A stretch of 64,000 nt of DNA from Trichoplax adhaerens (lineage: Eukaryota > Placozoa > Uniplacotomia > Trichoplacea > Trichoplacidae): NCBI RefSeq assembly GCF_000150275.1, contig NW_002060957.1, positions 945,127-1,009,126 of the forward strand, in the 5' to 3' direction. The position numbers were made by a program, and so were the translations under genes. Below the pieces are notes generated by a model. It saw nothing but the letters and a program-made list of their open reading frames with translations, was not told the origin of the DNA and made no database searches. This document shows positions 1 through 13,700 of this stretch, in pieces (position 1 is the first letter of the stretch; each line of letters starts with the position of its first letter).

Positions 1-51
1 AGTTAAAATCATCGAGGATTTCAATCCTATTTTTTGTATGACACTCTCTAG

Positions 52-3000
52 GACGAATTAATAGCATCATTTAATGATCACTTAGATTCCTTAGCTCCAT
101 CAGAGCATCAATGCAGCGATCCGTAAGAAACTTTATATGTTTTCATTATTTTCCATTATAAGTCTGAGAAAATTCAAATTGTTCTATTTTAATAGACCTC
201 AAAAATTAGAACTGGCAACGAAAGCTCCTGATGTTTCGGTATCAAATGAATCTTCAGTTATTAAAGAATCAGTGAGCAACCATTGCTACGATCAGATTTC
301 GTATGATGGTAAATCAGTTGAAACTCCTCATGAAGTATCAAAAGCTCATAATACAGTACAAGCATTTGATATCAATAGTACATCATATGAAAATACTACG
401 CATGCAATGGAATGTACGGATGATCATGATGGCCAAAATAATGATAATGCCACCACCGCAAAGATTGGAGATGAAAATATCATCATATCGGTGCAAGAGT
501 CTGCTACAACTGATAGCAAACATGAATTACCTGAATCTTCAAAGGTAGATACTGAAGATTTAATCATGGAAATTGCTGAAGATGATGGCTTTGCTGGTAC
601 CGTAGATCATGATAATTCCTTAAATAAAAATGAATCGATCCCTATTTGTGATAATCATGCAAAAACAACAATTCAGGATAACAATAAAAATGAAGGTATG
701 GTAAATTGACAGTGCATTGTTGATATACGCTTACTGTATTACATAGTCCTATTGCTCTCAAGAAACTGACAACAAGCTGACGTGGTTATAATAGTAGATG
801 ATGTGGAACGAGTAATTTTACCGGAAAATATCGATCTAGCTAGTTGGAGTAAAGGTAAAGGTTTAGAAGAAAGGACTCTGGAGGTACGTAATACCAATAA
901 TGTTTGTATAGATGTGACTGTCTCATAATTTTAGTTAACTCATATCGGTTCACTACTTTTACTTATGATTCTAGTTTCATAATTAATACGTCATTTTGTT
1001 TAAGCCGGTTAGTATCTTAGTTCCAATGCGCGGCCCAGAAAATGCTCCAGATACACCACTGGGTGTTGACATGCTTTCAACTCCTGATAAAATAAATGTA
1101 AATGCATATCTCTGAAATTCTATTTTTCATCGTTGCAGTTGTCCGTATAAACGTGTTGTTTGCAATTTTTACTAGGACAATGAACCCAATAATAAAGTTT
1201 TAGCATCGGACTTACGAAATAAACATGATGACTTGATTATAAAAGGTCTGGCACATGTCAAAAGTGTACATAATTGCAGTAAATACGATTTTAGAATACT
1301 ATTAGCGTAGAAACACGACATTATAATGACTTAATTTAAATTTAAATTTCGCCATTATTGTAATTTTTCTAACGTGGGTTCCATGATTAATTGAATGCAA
1401 CTCTTAGAAACTTCGGCCAAATCAAACTCAGAACTACAACAATTGAGTGGCATGATCCAGGATAGATGGAAAGCATTGACATCAGGAGAATTATGTAAAT
1501 CGAAGAAATCATCAAAAGGGAGAAATTTAAGGTAGTTTTAATTGTGGTATACATAGAAATATGCCAGTTATGTACAGTCAATGCCAATAATGCTAGAAAA
1601 TGTAAAAGCTTATCACAGCTAAGTGCTTTTATTAAATTTTGCAATTAGTCCTTTTCCAAAGAGACCGGCAAGCCGAGAAAATAACAAACTTTCTGAGGTA
1701 TATTACTTAGCCTATTTTTAAGGTTACCTTTAAGATTATTTTTGTAGATTAATTGACTGTCATCTGCCATGGTCTAATGCGACATCTAATACCCATATAC
1801 CGGATTCTAACATGTACTAGATTCTATAAAGTAGTAAGATGTTATTTTATGTATTCTATTTTTTAATTTTATAGGTTTCAAGCCCATCTGTACTCAACTT
1901 TTTCACTCCTAATACAACTCGAAGCACAAATAGCTTATCTGAGGAATCAGATGGAGAGCAAGATGAAACTATTGTTTACAACTTTGAACTAATGAAAGCT
2001 AATTATGAAAAATTGCGGTATTACAATTTCTAGCTCATTAGTGTTGTGCATTTTTTCACATTATTGCTTCAGCTGAACGTTTGCTTATATGCGCTTTAGG
2101 AAGAGTCCATTAGATGAGAATACTGAGATGATTGGCCCAATTGATTCTACTAAGCTTTGGCTATTGCGTCAAAAGAATGAAGTGCTAGTTGCGGATCCTT
2201 ACAAGTATGTTGTTTGGAATTTTTATGAATCGAAATTGAAATGTTTAAACCTTGTTAGTGTAGTAATTTGAGCTTATTTCTTGTTAGAATTGAAGAAAGA
2301 TTTGTTTATGAAAAGTTTATGGCTGAACATCGCTTACCTATCGTTGTGCTAAGTAGATCAATCACATTAACGGAAGGGTAAGTAATAGAGGTAGGTATTG
2401 TGTGAATCTGCGAGATTCTTTTTGCATACAGGATATGGTCTTTCACCCTCATCTATAAAAGGATTGTTTTGATGCAGTATTCATTCGCATCTTTCTTCCT
2501 CATGTTAGCTACACTTGATTAGTAATCAATTTCTTGCGATCCTTACAGAATGATTGGTGACCCACTGTTATGTTCGATCTTATGGAATATGTCCAATCAG
2601 CATAATCCCCCAGATAAGCATAGGTAAGCCATAACGGAAATATAAATCTTACGCTTTTTGTGCCGAATTTATGGTGCATTTGTGAAAGTCAATGCATTTC
2701 TTATGCTGTCTATTTGTATCAAAGTTATTATCAGGATGAGCGACTAGTTGCCAACGGATTTCTAATCAGACGTGATATAGGTAAATTTAGATCAATGTAT
2801 GACATGCATATATAAGTTGGGGTTGGCTGCTTATGAAATATTGTGCATTTCTCTTAGAAATTGATTATCCATATTTTGAAATTGTTTCCATGACACGTAA
2901 CATCTATAACTATGGAATAGCAGATCTGAAAGAAATTCTAGGTTGCTACTTTGACAGTTATTTTTGTTTACTGTTTTCTGTTTTAAGAGGTAAACTAACA

Positions 3001-3588
3001 TCGTTTGTTTGTATAGAGTGTATTGCAAATGTTGAAGGCGACCTGTCAAATGTTTGCAAATTATCACAATGCAGGCCGGCTAAAGTCGTTTCTTATTTTC
3101 GAGTGAGTACCATACTAAGTATAATAGTTTAGACTTTTTATAATAAAGTATTCGCAAAATTTGGAAGCTTGTTGGTGCATTAATTAAGCAATAGTAGATA
3201 ACTCTTGTGTAGGGTACCTTAGATTGAAAATTAACGTCTATTGCTTACGCTATGAACTACTAGATATAGCTAGTAGTTCGAAGGTTACGTTTATCTTTGT
3301 TTTGCGCAGGTAGGACGCACATACATAAATAAGCCTGTGCTAAGTATCAAGTTGATGTTTAAATAGTAGAACTACGTTAAGATGGCGTTGTGCTGTAATT
3401 TAATACAGGGTGAAGCAAGGCGAATAAGTTCTATGTTAAAGAAGAATTTGAAGCCTAGCGAAGCCAATGATATCATAGCGAAAATTAAACGGCTACCAAC
3501 AGACTGTACAAAGAGTCTTCGTGGGAAGGAGCTTTTTCATCGAGTGGCATTGCTAAAGGCAGAATTGACTACTGATTCAACTTCGTAG
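52..3588 (+). CDS. PMS1: PMS1-type MutL homolog, mismatch repair protein (3' part, 5' end outside window)
   Basis: MutL-family mismatch repair protein; PMS1 pairs with MLH1 in the nucleus. Only the linker and C-terminal region lie here; the N-terminal GHKL ATPase exons would be upstream. Exons read include 52-122, 196-695, 777-883, about 1000-1100, 1180-1250, 1400-1530, 1870-2020, 2099-2202, 2287-2378, 2550-2622, 2730-2780, 2857-2940, 3017-3105 and 3409-3588, with GT-AG borders and continuous frame where checked. Diagnostic matches to human PMS1 are WLLRQKNEVLVADPYK, ITLTEG, DERLVANGFLIRRDI, NYGIADLKEIL and CRPAKVVSYF followed by GEARRIS. As in PMS1, the PMS2-type endonuclease motif DQHA...E is absent. 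A weak HMG-box-like stretch (IQDRWKALTSGE) is coded near 1470. The linker exon is rich in D, N, S and E. Identity is secure; the precise borders of the 5' exons are less so. Confidence 0.9.
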
Positions 3589-3869
3589 TAGATATGATTA
3601 AGTTAAGGATTTGTAAAAATTTTTTGGGATTTAGGGTTATGTTGCAAATTTTATCATTATACAGCAAGAAGGCTAAAGTAAATTAAACGTGACTCTACTG
3701 GTAGAAAAAATAGTTCGTTGTTGTTTATAAGATTGATTTAAAGGTTTATTCCTTTCAAGTTTCACATATGAAAAGTCTACTGATTCAACGAAATTACAAG
3801 CTATAGCATTAGCAAATGCATAGATGATAAATCGTCATATCGTTTGAATCTAAGACATCGGTAACAGTA
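3589..3869. other. Convergent 3' intergenic interval, PMS1 / eEF1B
   Basis: Only 281 bp separate the two stop codons. On the plus strand an ATTAAA variant near 3682 could serve PMS1. On the minus strand AATAAA (plus-strand TTTATT at 3745-3750) lies about 120 nt past the eEF1B stop. The two 3' ends are therefore likely to overlap or nearly touch. Confidence 0.5.
3745..3750 (-). terminator. Candidate polyadenylation signal AATAAA for eEF1B
   Basis: Canonical hexamer on the minus strand about 120 nt downstream of the eEF1B stop codon. Motif and position only; no transcript evidence. Confidence 0.45.
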
Positions 3870-6492
3870 TTATATTTTATTGAAAGCTGCAATATCCATT
3901 GATTGGACTAAATCTTCGATGGCTGTAATTTGTTCTTCCAAGAAGTCCGTACTAATCTATTAATTATAAAGTATTAAAAAAATTCCAATCATGTATATGG
4001 TTACAATTGTGCTCATCTGTTTTATCATATGTAATTAATCTCGATAAGAGCTTAAAAATTAATGTTTTGCCCCATCAATGAAGACAGTCGTAGCGTTGTA
4101 ACTACTTGGTAAATACAAGCGATTTTAATCTACTATTTCAGCTTAGAAATTGCAATTACTGTACGTATGTTGTGAATAAACTCAGATTTTACCTTGTCGT
4201 CTTCAATAACAGCAGCAATTTGTAATTTGTTAATACCGTACCCAACAGGCTTAAGTTTAGCTATGGAGAACATATAATGTGATAAATGAATGCATTGTTT
4301 GTGACACGTAACACAGTACCCATTATTTGCATATACTGAATACATGTATACTTTAGGAAAAAGTTCGACTTGGTATGAAGTATTATTGACAAGATACAAA
4401 TAGCAATATCATTATAAGTACAGTTTCTACTAATATTTATCAAAAGCACACTATACTATCTGGATTAAAATATCTTGTTGTCAACTACCGATCGTTATTG
4501 ATTACGGTAACTGATAAAGTCTAAAAGGCAATAGAAAGTAGGCTATTACTAGATTTTGCCTAAAAGTCTTTAAAAACTATCACATAATTGAGTCTATTAA
4601 TCAATTTCCACTAATTATATACTTACACGCTCCCCAGACTAGACCATCTGCTTCAATAGCGCGAACTTGTTTTTCCATCTCCTGCATGTCTAAAATGATA
4701 GAATATGAAATTGTGAAGTCTCAATCTGTCAAGAAGCTAAGCGTTAATATGCCTCCGATTATAGAAATCCTACCAGTTTCGTCATCCCATGGTTTCACAT
4801 CTAGTAACAAGCTAGATTTGGCAATTACAGCTGCCTCTGAAATGGACGATGTAGAAAGCGGTGTTAAACCATTAAGAATAATACTATTTAGAGTCTATAT
4901 ATTACCATCTATTTGTTAAGAGATAAGAAATATCTGTAATCTAAGCTGAAAATGGGATGTTGGTAGAATTATGGGCTTTATATGAGTTCATGACATACTT
5001 TTTGCTTTCTTGGCTTGATAACTCTCCACGCGTTGCTGCTTCAATTTTTCTTCTTCATCCTTGATAAACAATTATTACAATTTAATTGGCATACTGTGAA
5101 TATTAAGTAGTCTTTCAAGAGTATCCTTCTCTTTGGTTGATAATCCAATGTTAAGGAATAAGTATGAAGATCACAGCTAGTAATTGGGTATAAATAGTAA
5201 TCCGTAGACTTACTTCAGAATCAGATGCGAATAAATCGAATTCTTCATCGTCGTCTTTATTGTCCTCTGTTTCATTACCCGCAGGTCCATAGGAACTTAA
5301 GCTTTTCTTATCACCGGGAAATCTAATCAAGAACGATAATAATTGGTAGGTTAGGTATAGCAAAAGAGGCACGATGATACGTCCATTGATTCCTTTCAAA
5401 GAATCGAAATCAAGGCTGATGCAGTGTAATCGATTCTTTGCACAATTTAGCTACTGTACTAATATTGTGTTATGTAATGACGACAATAATGGTACCGTCT
5501 ATCCCGTTGAGCGATGGCTACTTTACTATTTATTAAAAGCAACAGTAAGCAATACTTACGCTTTCCTTTCATTTGCATCGTATGATGAAATGTGACTGAA
5601 CCAACGCAATGCATGATTCAATTTGTCAGAAGGTGCACCAGAAAGAGCAGCAAAGACTACACTATCAGCTTGAGATGGTACATAACTATGTAGACAAGGG
5701 GGAAAAAATCAAGACAATCCTCTTGATTAGTAAGATAGTAGCAATACAGTTGATCAGCACAATATCAATCATGATGAGTTGGTAGCAACGTTATTGCTAT
5801 GGCAAGGCGACCTACGTCTACGCTATCGCATATCGACTAGACTACAGCATGTTCAAGTACCACCATGACGGCAATATTATTGTCAAAGCTATCGTCCACT
5901 TTCTATGTGTATGTACAGTACATCAATACAAGTAAACACATCGCATGCTAGAGTGCATGATAAGGGAAAAATCAATCATAAGTTAATCACGGTCCATCCA
6001 AGGAAAGCCATCAAGCCACAGCGACCATGTTGGTGCCACATCTAATGTCAATTGTGTCCATCACTCCATATCAGCGTGTAATGCAAATCAAGCATGTACG
6101 GGCGGTATCCAAGTAAAGCTATCTCGTAAGGAGTCTTAAGTAATCGCTAGTAGGATTGGTGGATTAGAAGACTTGTCCAAGCTTCTCGAACTGATTTCAA
6201 CCGGTGATGATACGCGTATAAAGTTAATTGATTGAAGTTGTTGGTTGTCAAGGTTAAGCGTTGGCCGGTTGCTTGTTTCTATACTGTCTGTATAGGCAGG
6301 AGGGACTGGATGCCAATTTTAAAGTGATGATGGCTAGTACAGCTTGGGTTCTTATCATTCAACATTGTCAATCCTAAATATGAAAGGTTACTGTAGTAAA
6401 TCGTTCCCTTACCCTTCAATATAGCTACGATCAGCCAAGTAATTATTTAATGAAGTTAAACCAGCTTCACTTTTTAAATCGGGGAAACCCAT
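3870..6492 (-). CDS. EEF1B2: Elongation factor 1-beta (eEF1B alpha/delta family guanine nucleotide exchange subunit)
   Basis: Exchanges GDP for GTP on eEF1A during cytoplasmic translation elongation. Eight exons join in frame: 6492-6413, 5685-5560, 5322-5214, 5059-4999, 4836-4774, 4689-4627, 4260-4193 and 3956-3870, giving 218 aa (human EEF1B2 has 225). The start is the ATG at 6492, opening with MGFPDLKSEAGL. Next come a GST-C-like N-terminal part (ADSVVFAALSGAPSDKLNHA), the acidic patch DDDEEFDLFASDSE, the family motif LLLDVKPWDDET, then PVGYGINKLQI and the C-terminus DLVQSMDIAAFNKI, which belongs to the catalytic domain. No leucine zipper precedes the conserved part, so it resembles the beta (EEF1B2) more than the delta form. 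Intron 1 is the longest (about 730 bp). It is divergent from UBE4A. Confidence 0.95.
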
Positions 6493-7762
6493 CACGTTGT
6501 TGGCGAATATTTGACGAGGGGTGGTCGCAATAAAGCCACGGTACAAAAGGAAGCCTAACGCGTAGTCTTGGTACAAATATACCGTAGAAGGGGTGGTGAC
6601 GTCCAGTACAGACAGATGGACTTTTTCTTGCTCAATGAGGCCATCCAATATCCAAAGATGGCTACTTAGTATGCATCTTCTGCGTCTGTTTTCTAAATCA
6701 CTGGTACTCGTTCTAATAACATCGACGATCTCATATCACTGTCTCCAAGTGGAACTTAGTAACAGATAATAAAATTTAGCGTAATATTACTTAATTTAGA
6801 AAAAATCAGTCACTTCAAAATGGACCATCTGCACATTCCACTACGGTCATCGTAATGAAGTAGTTGACACAATATTATTTTGGGACGAGAGGAGGTTGAA
6901 AATGTCTGTCCGTCCAAGAGTGATGGGACAGGGCAGGTCCCCAGGTCGTCTACTAGTGGTCCAAGGTACAGTACAGAGGCGAGTAGTAAGTACTGTACTA
7001 CTAGAGTACTATGTACTGTATAGTACTGTACAGTAGCAAGGATTTCTGCACAGTACAAGTCCATGGTTCAAACACACACACACACAGTCTGTCTTGCGGT
7101 CTGTCTGTATGCTGCAATCTGTTCTTGTAGTTACTGTATGGACGAAGCCAGAACTGATCACTTACTTTAAAGTAACAAAATGAGCTGTTTCAGCGAAAGA
7201 AGCCGTAAAATAGAACAGCCTGTGCTGTATGCACAGTACACTGTACACCAATATGGAAGATTGGAAGAGAAAGCTCAACACTAGGGTTGTTCCGATACAT
7301 ACGATTTCAGTGGTCCATTCAGTACTGAATTCGCTTGCCACTGGCCTTACACTACTACTCGTAGTCCATCCTGTAGTACTCCAATTCGGCAAGGCTGGAC
7401 GCCCGGACTACTGTACAGTGTACAGTACTACATACTGTATACTGTACTGTACACTGTACTGGCCGACATTGTCACACTTCGGGCCCACGTCCCACAAATC
7501 TCCTACTGTATAGTACAGTACAGTACAGTACAGTACAATACAGTACAGTGTACAGTGTAAAGTACTCTACACTGTACACTGTACAGTCGACAGTACTAGT
7601 ACCCAGTGGTTGGGGATGCGGGACTAAACGTTCCCACTACTGGACATCGATTTGGAGAGAGAGAGAGAGAGAGAGTCATGGCGTTTTGCTTTATTGTGCA
7701 TGCCATATTGGAGTCTTCTTAAATAGATTAAGGTAATTGTGTCTTTTTGTATTCATTGGACT
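6493..7762. promoter_or_regulatory. Divergent promoter interval between eEF1B and UBE4A
   Basis: 1.27 kb between two opposed start codons, so it should hold both promoters and 5' UTRs. It contains a dense run of CAGTA/TACTG units (about 6960-7050 and 7400-7600), a short CA microsatellite near 7073-7086 and a GA microsatellite near 7655-7674, about 90 bp before the UBE4A ATG. No convincing TATA box was placed. Several short open frames here come from the repeats and from chance. Confidence 0.5.
7400..7605. repeat. CAGTA/TACTG self-complementary minisatellite
   Basis: Near-continuous TACAGTACTGTAC-type sequence. The unit CAGTA repeats five times around 7510-7535, and the opposite-sense TACTG and CACTGTACA variants flank it. 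Because the unit and its complement alternate, the tract can form many hairpins. Related motifs recur at 6960-7040, 8090-8110, 16540-16600, 22425-22450, 29890-29930, 30360-30450 and 30660-30690. Confidence 0.75.
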
Positions 7763-10700
7763 ATGGAAGAGATCAAGAATGATAGCAATCCATCGCAGCA
7801 ACATCAGCATGGATGTCATGATCCAGTAAGAGAAGAGACCGTCGACAACAACGTTATGGAGGTCGCCGAGGTAGATACCGATGAAGAGTTTGCATCCAAT
7901 CCTTTTAGCCAATTGTTTGAGTCATTACAACATGCTAAAACTGCTGCCAAAAGATTTAAGAACGCCACGGATTTGAAGGAAACCACTTTAATAGGTAAAG
8001 GCGAGATAAACTAGCTTTCACTTTGCCTTTCATCCTACTGTAGTAAGCATAATAGGACATTACATCAAGGTTCTTCATCCTGTTGGACTGTCCTGTACTG
8101 TACTCGTACTCTACGGTACAGGTGATCCATGGAAAACTACTACAGCAAGTGGATTTCTGAAACTAGAGTAGCTGCATGTTGTACATCTTTTATAGCGTGT
8201 GATTGTGTGTCTATGTCTCTCTCATCACTTGCTTCCTTACTAGTTGTAATGTCAAGCTGCTCAACCTTGACATTACAATCTTTCTTGCACAACTATACTG
8301 TACAATGTGGATCTATTGACAACAATTCACAATGATGTAATATTTGTAACATGGAAAGAATGGACTCATCTAACACTCATCTTCTTCATCGTAGGCCAAA
8401 TGAAAATGAACCTTAAGGACTCAGCTGAACTTCTTCAACTTGATATCACCGCAGACGAATTAATTGTCAATGATATTCTACAACGAATTCTACTAGTGAC
8501 TGCAGATAAACGTATGATAACAGTTGTTTACTACTTACAATTATTGTAGGCCTATGCTGTCCAATGTACAGCATACTGTACTGGAGTTGGTACTGTGATA
8601 GGTGTATTAGCTTAAGATGAAAACGAGCTACCTCAGTCCGACTAAGAATGAATAATTAATAGTAATCAATAAGTACAGTAATCATTCCATTTCAATACTG
8701 AACATGATAAAAATAATCTAGTAGCTCAATCTTTCGTATTAATAGACAAGTGTGATGAATTGCAAGGGTAATCTCAAGCATGATAGAAAAATTAGACTAA
8801 CCCTCTTAATTCTTATTTTGCTAGATTTTTCAAAACGTGCTGATAAGATATCTGTAAAAATACCACAGACAATTGTGCTATTGCCATTAAGTAATGAGTT
8901 AACTGAAGACCGTTGCTGTTTGAACTTCGATATTGTCGATGAGGTAATGCTAAAATTGGGTACAATGCTAATGCAATAACTGTTGTACATTCATTCATTC
9001 GTGTAAGAAAATTGCTCGAATAGCAAAGATATAGAACGCCAGTGGTATAGAATACAAGGACATGTAGCTCTCCAATTAAAAATAGACTAGAATAAGAATG
9101 GACATAGTTTTATCAGTGACTATAAATATCATCAATCACCATTCATCATAAAATTATACAATGTCTATAGTATTAATTGCCATGGATAATGTATCAACAT
9201 TCTAAATAGAATCATAGCCTTACAAGTGCATTGTGATGATACGTGCTAGTATTATTACTACGATACATATCCTGTATAACCATACACATTCCAAGATCGA
9301 AAACAATCTTAGTATGCTATTGAACGTAGTCATTACCATAGCACCTTGCTAGACACTGTCTTGCGTGTGTGCTCGTATTCAAAAGTACTTGACAGTTATA
9401 CTGAATGGCAAAATCAACTAAATTCCAATCCAATTTCAATACTATTAGGCACTCATAGAACGTCTCAGTATGGCTGATATTCACCCAAATGTCATAACGT
9501 TTCGTCCCTCAAATAAAGCAAAAGATGACCAAAGCTATCGCGTCTCTTTAGCCCTAGTAGCTGAACCTAATCCTATTGTTTATTTATTCGAATGTCATCG
9601 TAGAGCTCGTTTAGTCTTACAAGAACAATCGGTAAATATGTGGCTGCATTACCTTGTTAATACAGCTTCCAACTCTTATGGAGTAAATAATAGTCTTGAC
9701 TGACTATGACATAGCTAATCTTTTTCGATACTCTACTCAACGCAGGCAGATAATCAGTGTAGTAGACAAGCTGCAGAAAAATGCAAAGTTATCGTAGCGA
9801 CATTTGTTGGGTAATATGAATTGTATTACTATCAATAATGAATTAATCAAATAATATTGATGAATATTATGTCATTGAGATATCATTTGCTTTTAATGTT
9901 TTACAGCTCTTGCTTACTAACACCTGATATTCTATCAGGTCAAGATACAAACAAGCAGTTCGACTCATTACTTACTGATAGGCAATACTCTGGTAAAATT
10001 CATTCATTACACTCGTATTCAAGTTAACATTTTCATTCTTATACAATTACCAACGCTATCGCTTGTTTCCATTATTTGCAATGTAGGAACGCCCGAATTG
10101 TACGAATTTTTGAAAGACATTCTAATTTCTTATCCAGACACAAATGACATTGTAAGGTCTTTAATGTTACAATTTTAAAATTAAAAATTACTCCAGGCAT
10201 GCAAATATTATCCATACACCTTAATACGACATCGGAAGTTGGAAATGTTATCTTATGCATATATTTTGTTAAAAACTTCTAGGAACAGATCTTTCAATAC
10301 AGCATTGCACCAATTTTTAATATTCAGAGCATTAAATATGAAGACATCCATCCTAAACTTATACGTCTGTGTAATTTTAGTCAACATGAGCACTTATTAA
10401 AGGTATTTAGAGCATTTCGTATGTTGGTTATAATTCTTGATAATAACTATAATGTCTTTATAGTTCTTAATAGAGTCAAGTCCTTGGCTTCCTAAGGGTT
10501 TAAACGTGACAGGAAAATCTTTCGAGCGGACTTTATTAGGCTCTCTGCTATGCTACAGCTCAATTGTTCCAGCCTTACCTTTATTACAAGGCTTCGGCTT
10601 TACAACCTTACATACCCTATCAGTAAGTTGAATTAAATGGCTATAGTAGCTAGTACATAGTAAAATTGAATAATATTGTAGTATTGAATTAACTAGGACG

Positions 10701-13700
10701 CTTTCTTTATATAGCCAGATTTCTCAAACCCAACCATGATGCGACCTGCTCAAGTAGAACATATCACTAGTTCTCTCCGAACTCAGAGGGAATACGTTCT
10801 AGAATTAATATTTACGGTAAATTACCCATCTTTTAAATACTGTATTGATCGACTGCATAATTGTAATGCATACTGTAAATTCTATATCTGTTAATATAAG
10901 CGTTTATCATTGTATTCATTTCATTTGTCCCTATTGCGCTAATCGTAGAATTCGTAATTACGAGGCATGCAGCATATCGTTAGTTTCTGCTATACGCCTA
11001 TGATTATTCTATACAAACTTACGGTATATTAATGATTGTGCTCATAAACTATTGCATTATACGCTAACTTTATCTCCACCAAAAATCATTATTTACCAAG
11101 ATATTTAAAACCTCTTTGAAAGTATCTGTGGAATGTCGTGGTCATATTTTAGATTGGATCTCCTTATGCCTCTTTCATAACAAGCTTAGATCGAGTGTAA
11201 GTACGCCTGGAATTTGAGCAGTTTCATTGATGAGTATTGAATCTATACTGGAAAGTGTTTATTGATTTACTAATATTTGCTATCATCTTTCTTTGTAGAG
11301 CGCATCACAAATGCATTTTCATGAATTAGCTGGTGACGCATTCTTTCTAAATTTATCTTCCATTCTTATGGAATTATGTGACCCTTTTATGATTATATCT
11401 TCCCCGAAACTTTTAAAAATTGACCCAGAAGCTTGCATAGCTAAAAGCAGCGTAACGCAAGCTCATGGCATTTTCAGGCTAAATCTTTATAATGAGACTA
11501 AATTAGCTGATCAGACTTCATCAGGTAAGGATTAAAGAATAGCGCTACTTTTATAACCAGCGTACACCTTTCCTCATGCAGCTATTGTTATAGATATGAT
11601 TTTGCATTGTTTAGTAATTACATATCTTCTGATTATTTTTGAATAAAAGAGAACAATACCATTGAAAAGGATGGAGATTTTAGCTTTATTACTGAAATAT
11701 TCTTTTTGACCCACAAAACTTTACATTTGGGTAATTATTAAGACCTTTCGATGTTTACATATCGAATTTATATGCTATTTAACTCTAACAAATGTCTATT
11801 TAGCGTTGCCTACCACAATTACTGTGTACAAAAATTTGATGGAACGCCTTGCAAAGGTTTTATATAAATTTTAGTATAATTATAATTAACGCCGCTTTAA
11901 CTGTGTTCATATTCATATTTTCACATTAGTTGCAGAATATGGTAAGTACTCCAGAAGGGCTTGCCAATACGAATCTACGACAAGAATTTGAAGCTGGTGT
12001 TTCACAGCAACTTGCTATGAAGGTTCGAATTTTGACTCTTATATTAAAAAGCTTTATTACCCACTAGCTTTATCGAATTAATATTATCTTCTTACTTTTG
12101 CAATATTGATAGGCGCATGTTTTAGACCCCAAACTTTTGGAGCGCATACTGAATTTCTACAATGTAACGGCCGCCTGGGCTTTACAAATTTCTAATACCG
12201 ACGGAAAACATTATAATCAAATCGATTTAAATCAAGAAATGTTATCTACTTCTATCGAGGTAACGTTAAAGTAACCTAATCTCTCTTTACATATCACTAA
12301 GAGATTATTGGTAGCTTTACAAATGATCTAATATTATTAGGTACCAAAGAAATTTGCCATGCTGCCGGAGTTCATTGTCGATAGTTTAACCCAATTTATC
12401 ATCTTTCTTGGGTATATTTAATTTAATTTATATAGCTTACAATATGACTTTTAGTTTATGAATAATTCATCTTATCGTATTGCTAAAAAAGAATATATCG
12501 CACTATCAGATTGATTGACCCACTGATAAATACCTTTTGTTAGGCACTTTGCTCCGGAGATTCTAGAAATGCAATGCGCTAAGTTAGAACCCCTTGTTAT
12601 CTTCATTACTGGTTTAATGGGGTAATGTACATTATACGTGCAATTATTAAAATGACACGTATAGAATAGATTCATTTTGCTATTAGCTTTTTTATGGTCT
12701 CTTCGCATTGCATAAAGAGACATAACTTGATATTGCTGATTGTCTTGATTCTAGAAGTTCAAAATTCGCCAAAAATCCTCATGTACGTGCTCAGTTAGCT
12801 GATGCTTTGGCTCGCTTAGTTCCTAATGATGCACATAAACGCATGTTAGAGGTTATTATTAATACAAATTGCGAAATTTATATAACTTGTCTCTTAACTC
12901 AGATACAGTCTCATATACTACTCAATGATTATTTAACAAAGTGAAAGATTAGTAAGGTGCACCACAAATTTTAACCTTAAATATAGCAAATTTTCTTGGA
13001 AAGTAAGCAAATTCAAGATAGTTTGGCACTAGCAGTCCTTAATGTTTACGTTGACATCGAAAAGACAGATAATTCCGTTGAATTTGAGCAAAAATTCAGT
13101 AGGTTTCTGGTATTAGCCTATTAAATTACGGCTACAACCTTCGAAGTCATAATGGTGCATTCCCTATTCATCGAGTAAACTATCTATCTATTTTTCTTAC
13201 AGGTTATCGACATAATATCTACAATATTTTAGAATATTTGTGGACTGTTCCTGCTTACAAAGAAAAAATGATAAAACTTAGCGAAGAGGTTAGTGTAATG
13301 ATCTTCAAGATAAGTTTTACAAATCATGGTACTGAATATTGTACAGTATTATAATTTGCACTTTAAGCTTATACAGGATACTTCCTTGTATTTTTTAAGG
13401 TAACTGTTGGAGAGCAAGGACTAAAAGACGTTATTTTTTTGCGATTTATTCATTTGCTTACCAACGATGCTGTCTTTCTACTCGATGAAGCACTAAGTGT
13501 ATGCAAACTTTGATATTTTGTAAAGATGATTAATATTGTAATAGCAGTTTTAAAAATCATTTTATGACGCTATCTATCATTTATTTACATTCCCAGACTT
13601 TATCAGATATTAAGAAATTACAGGAGGAATTAGCAGATGAGGAACTTAGTAGCCAAGCCAGACGAGAGGTGAGATCTATAAGTTGATTATGTATAATATC

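Noticed and set aside
5693-6412. snoRNA hosted in eEF1B introns, as in vertebrates
   Set aside because: Looked for C/D boxes on the host strand of intron 1 and found no paired TGATGA and CTGA in a plausible arrangement; H/ACA types cannot be judged by eye.
8752-8979. Plus-strand 75-codon frame as a confident UBE4A exon
   Set aside because: It lies inside the gene, but the peptide does not align clearly with UBE4A and the opposite strand is equally open; kept as probable intron.
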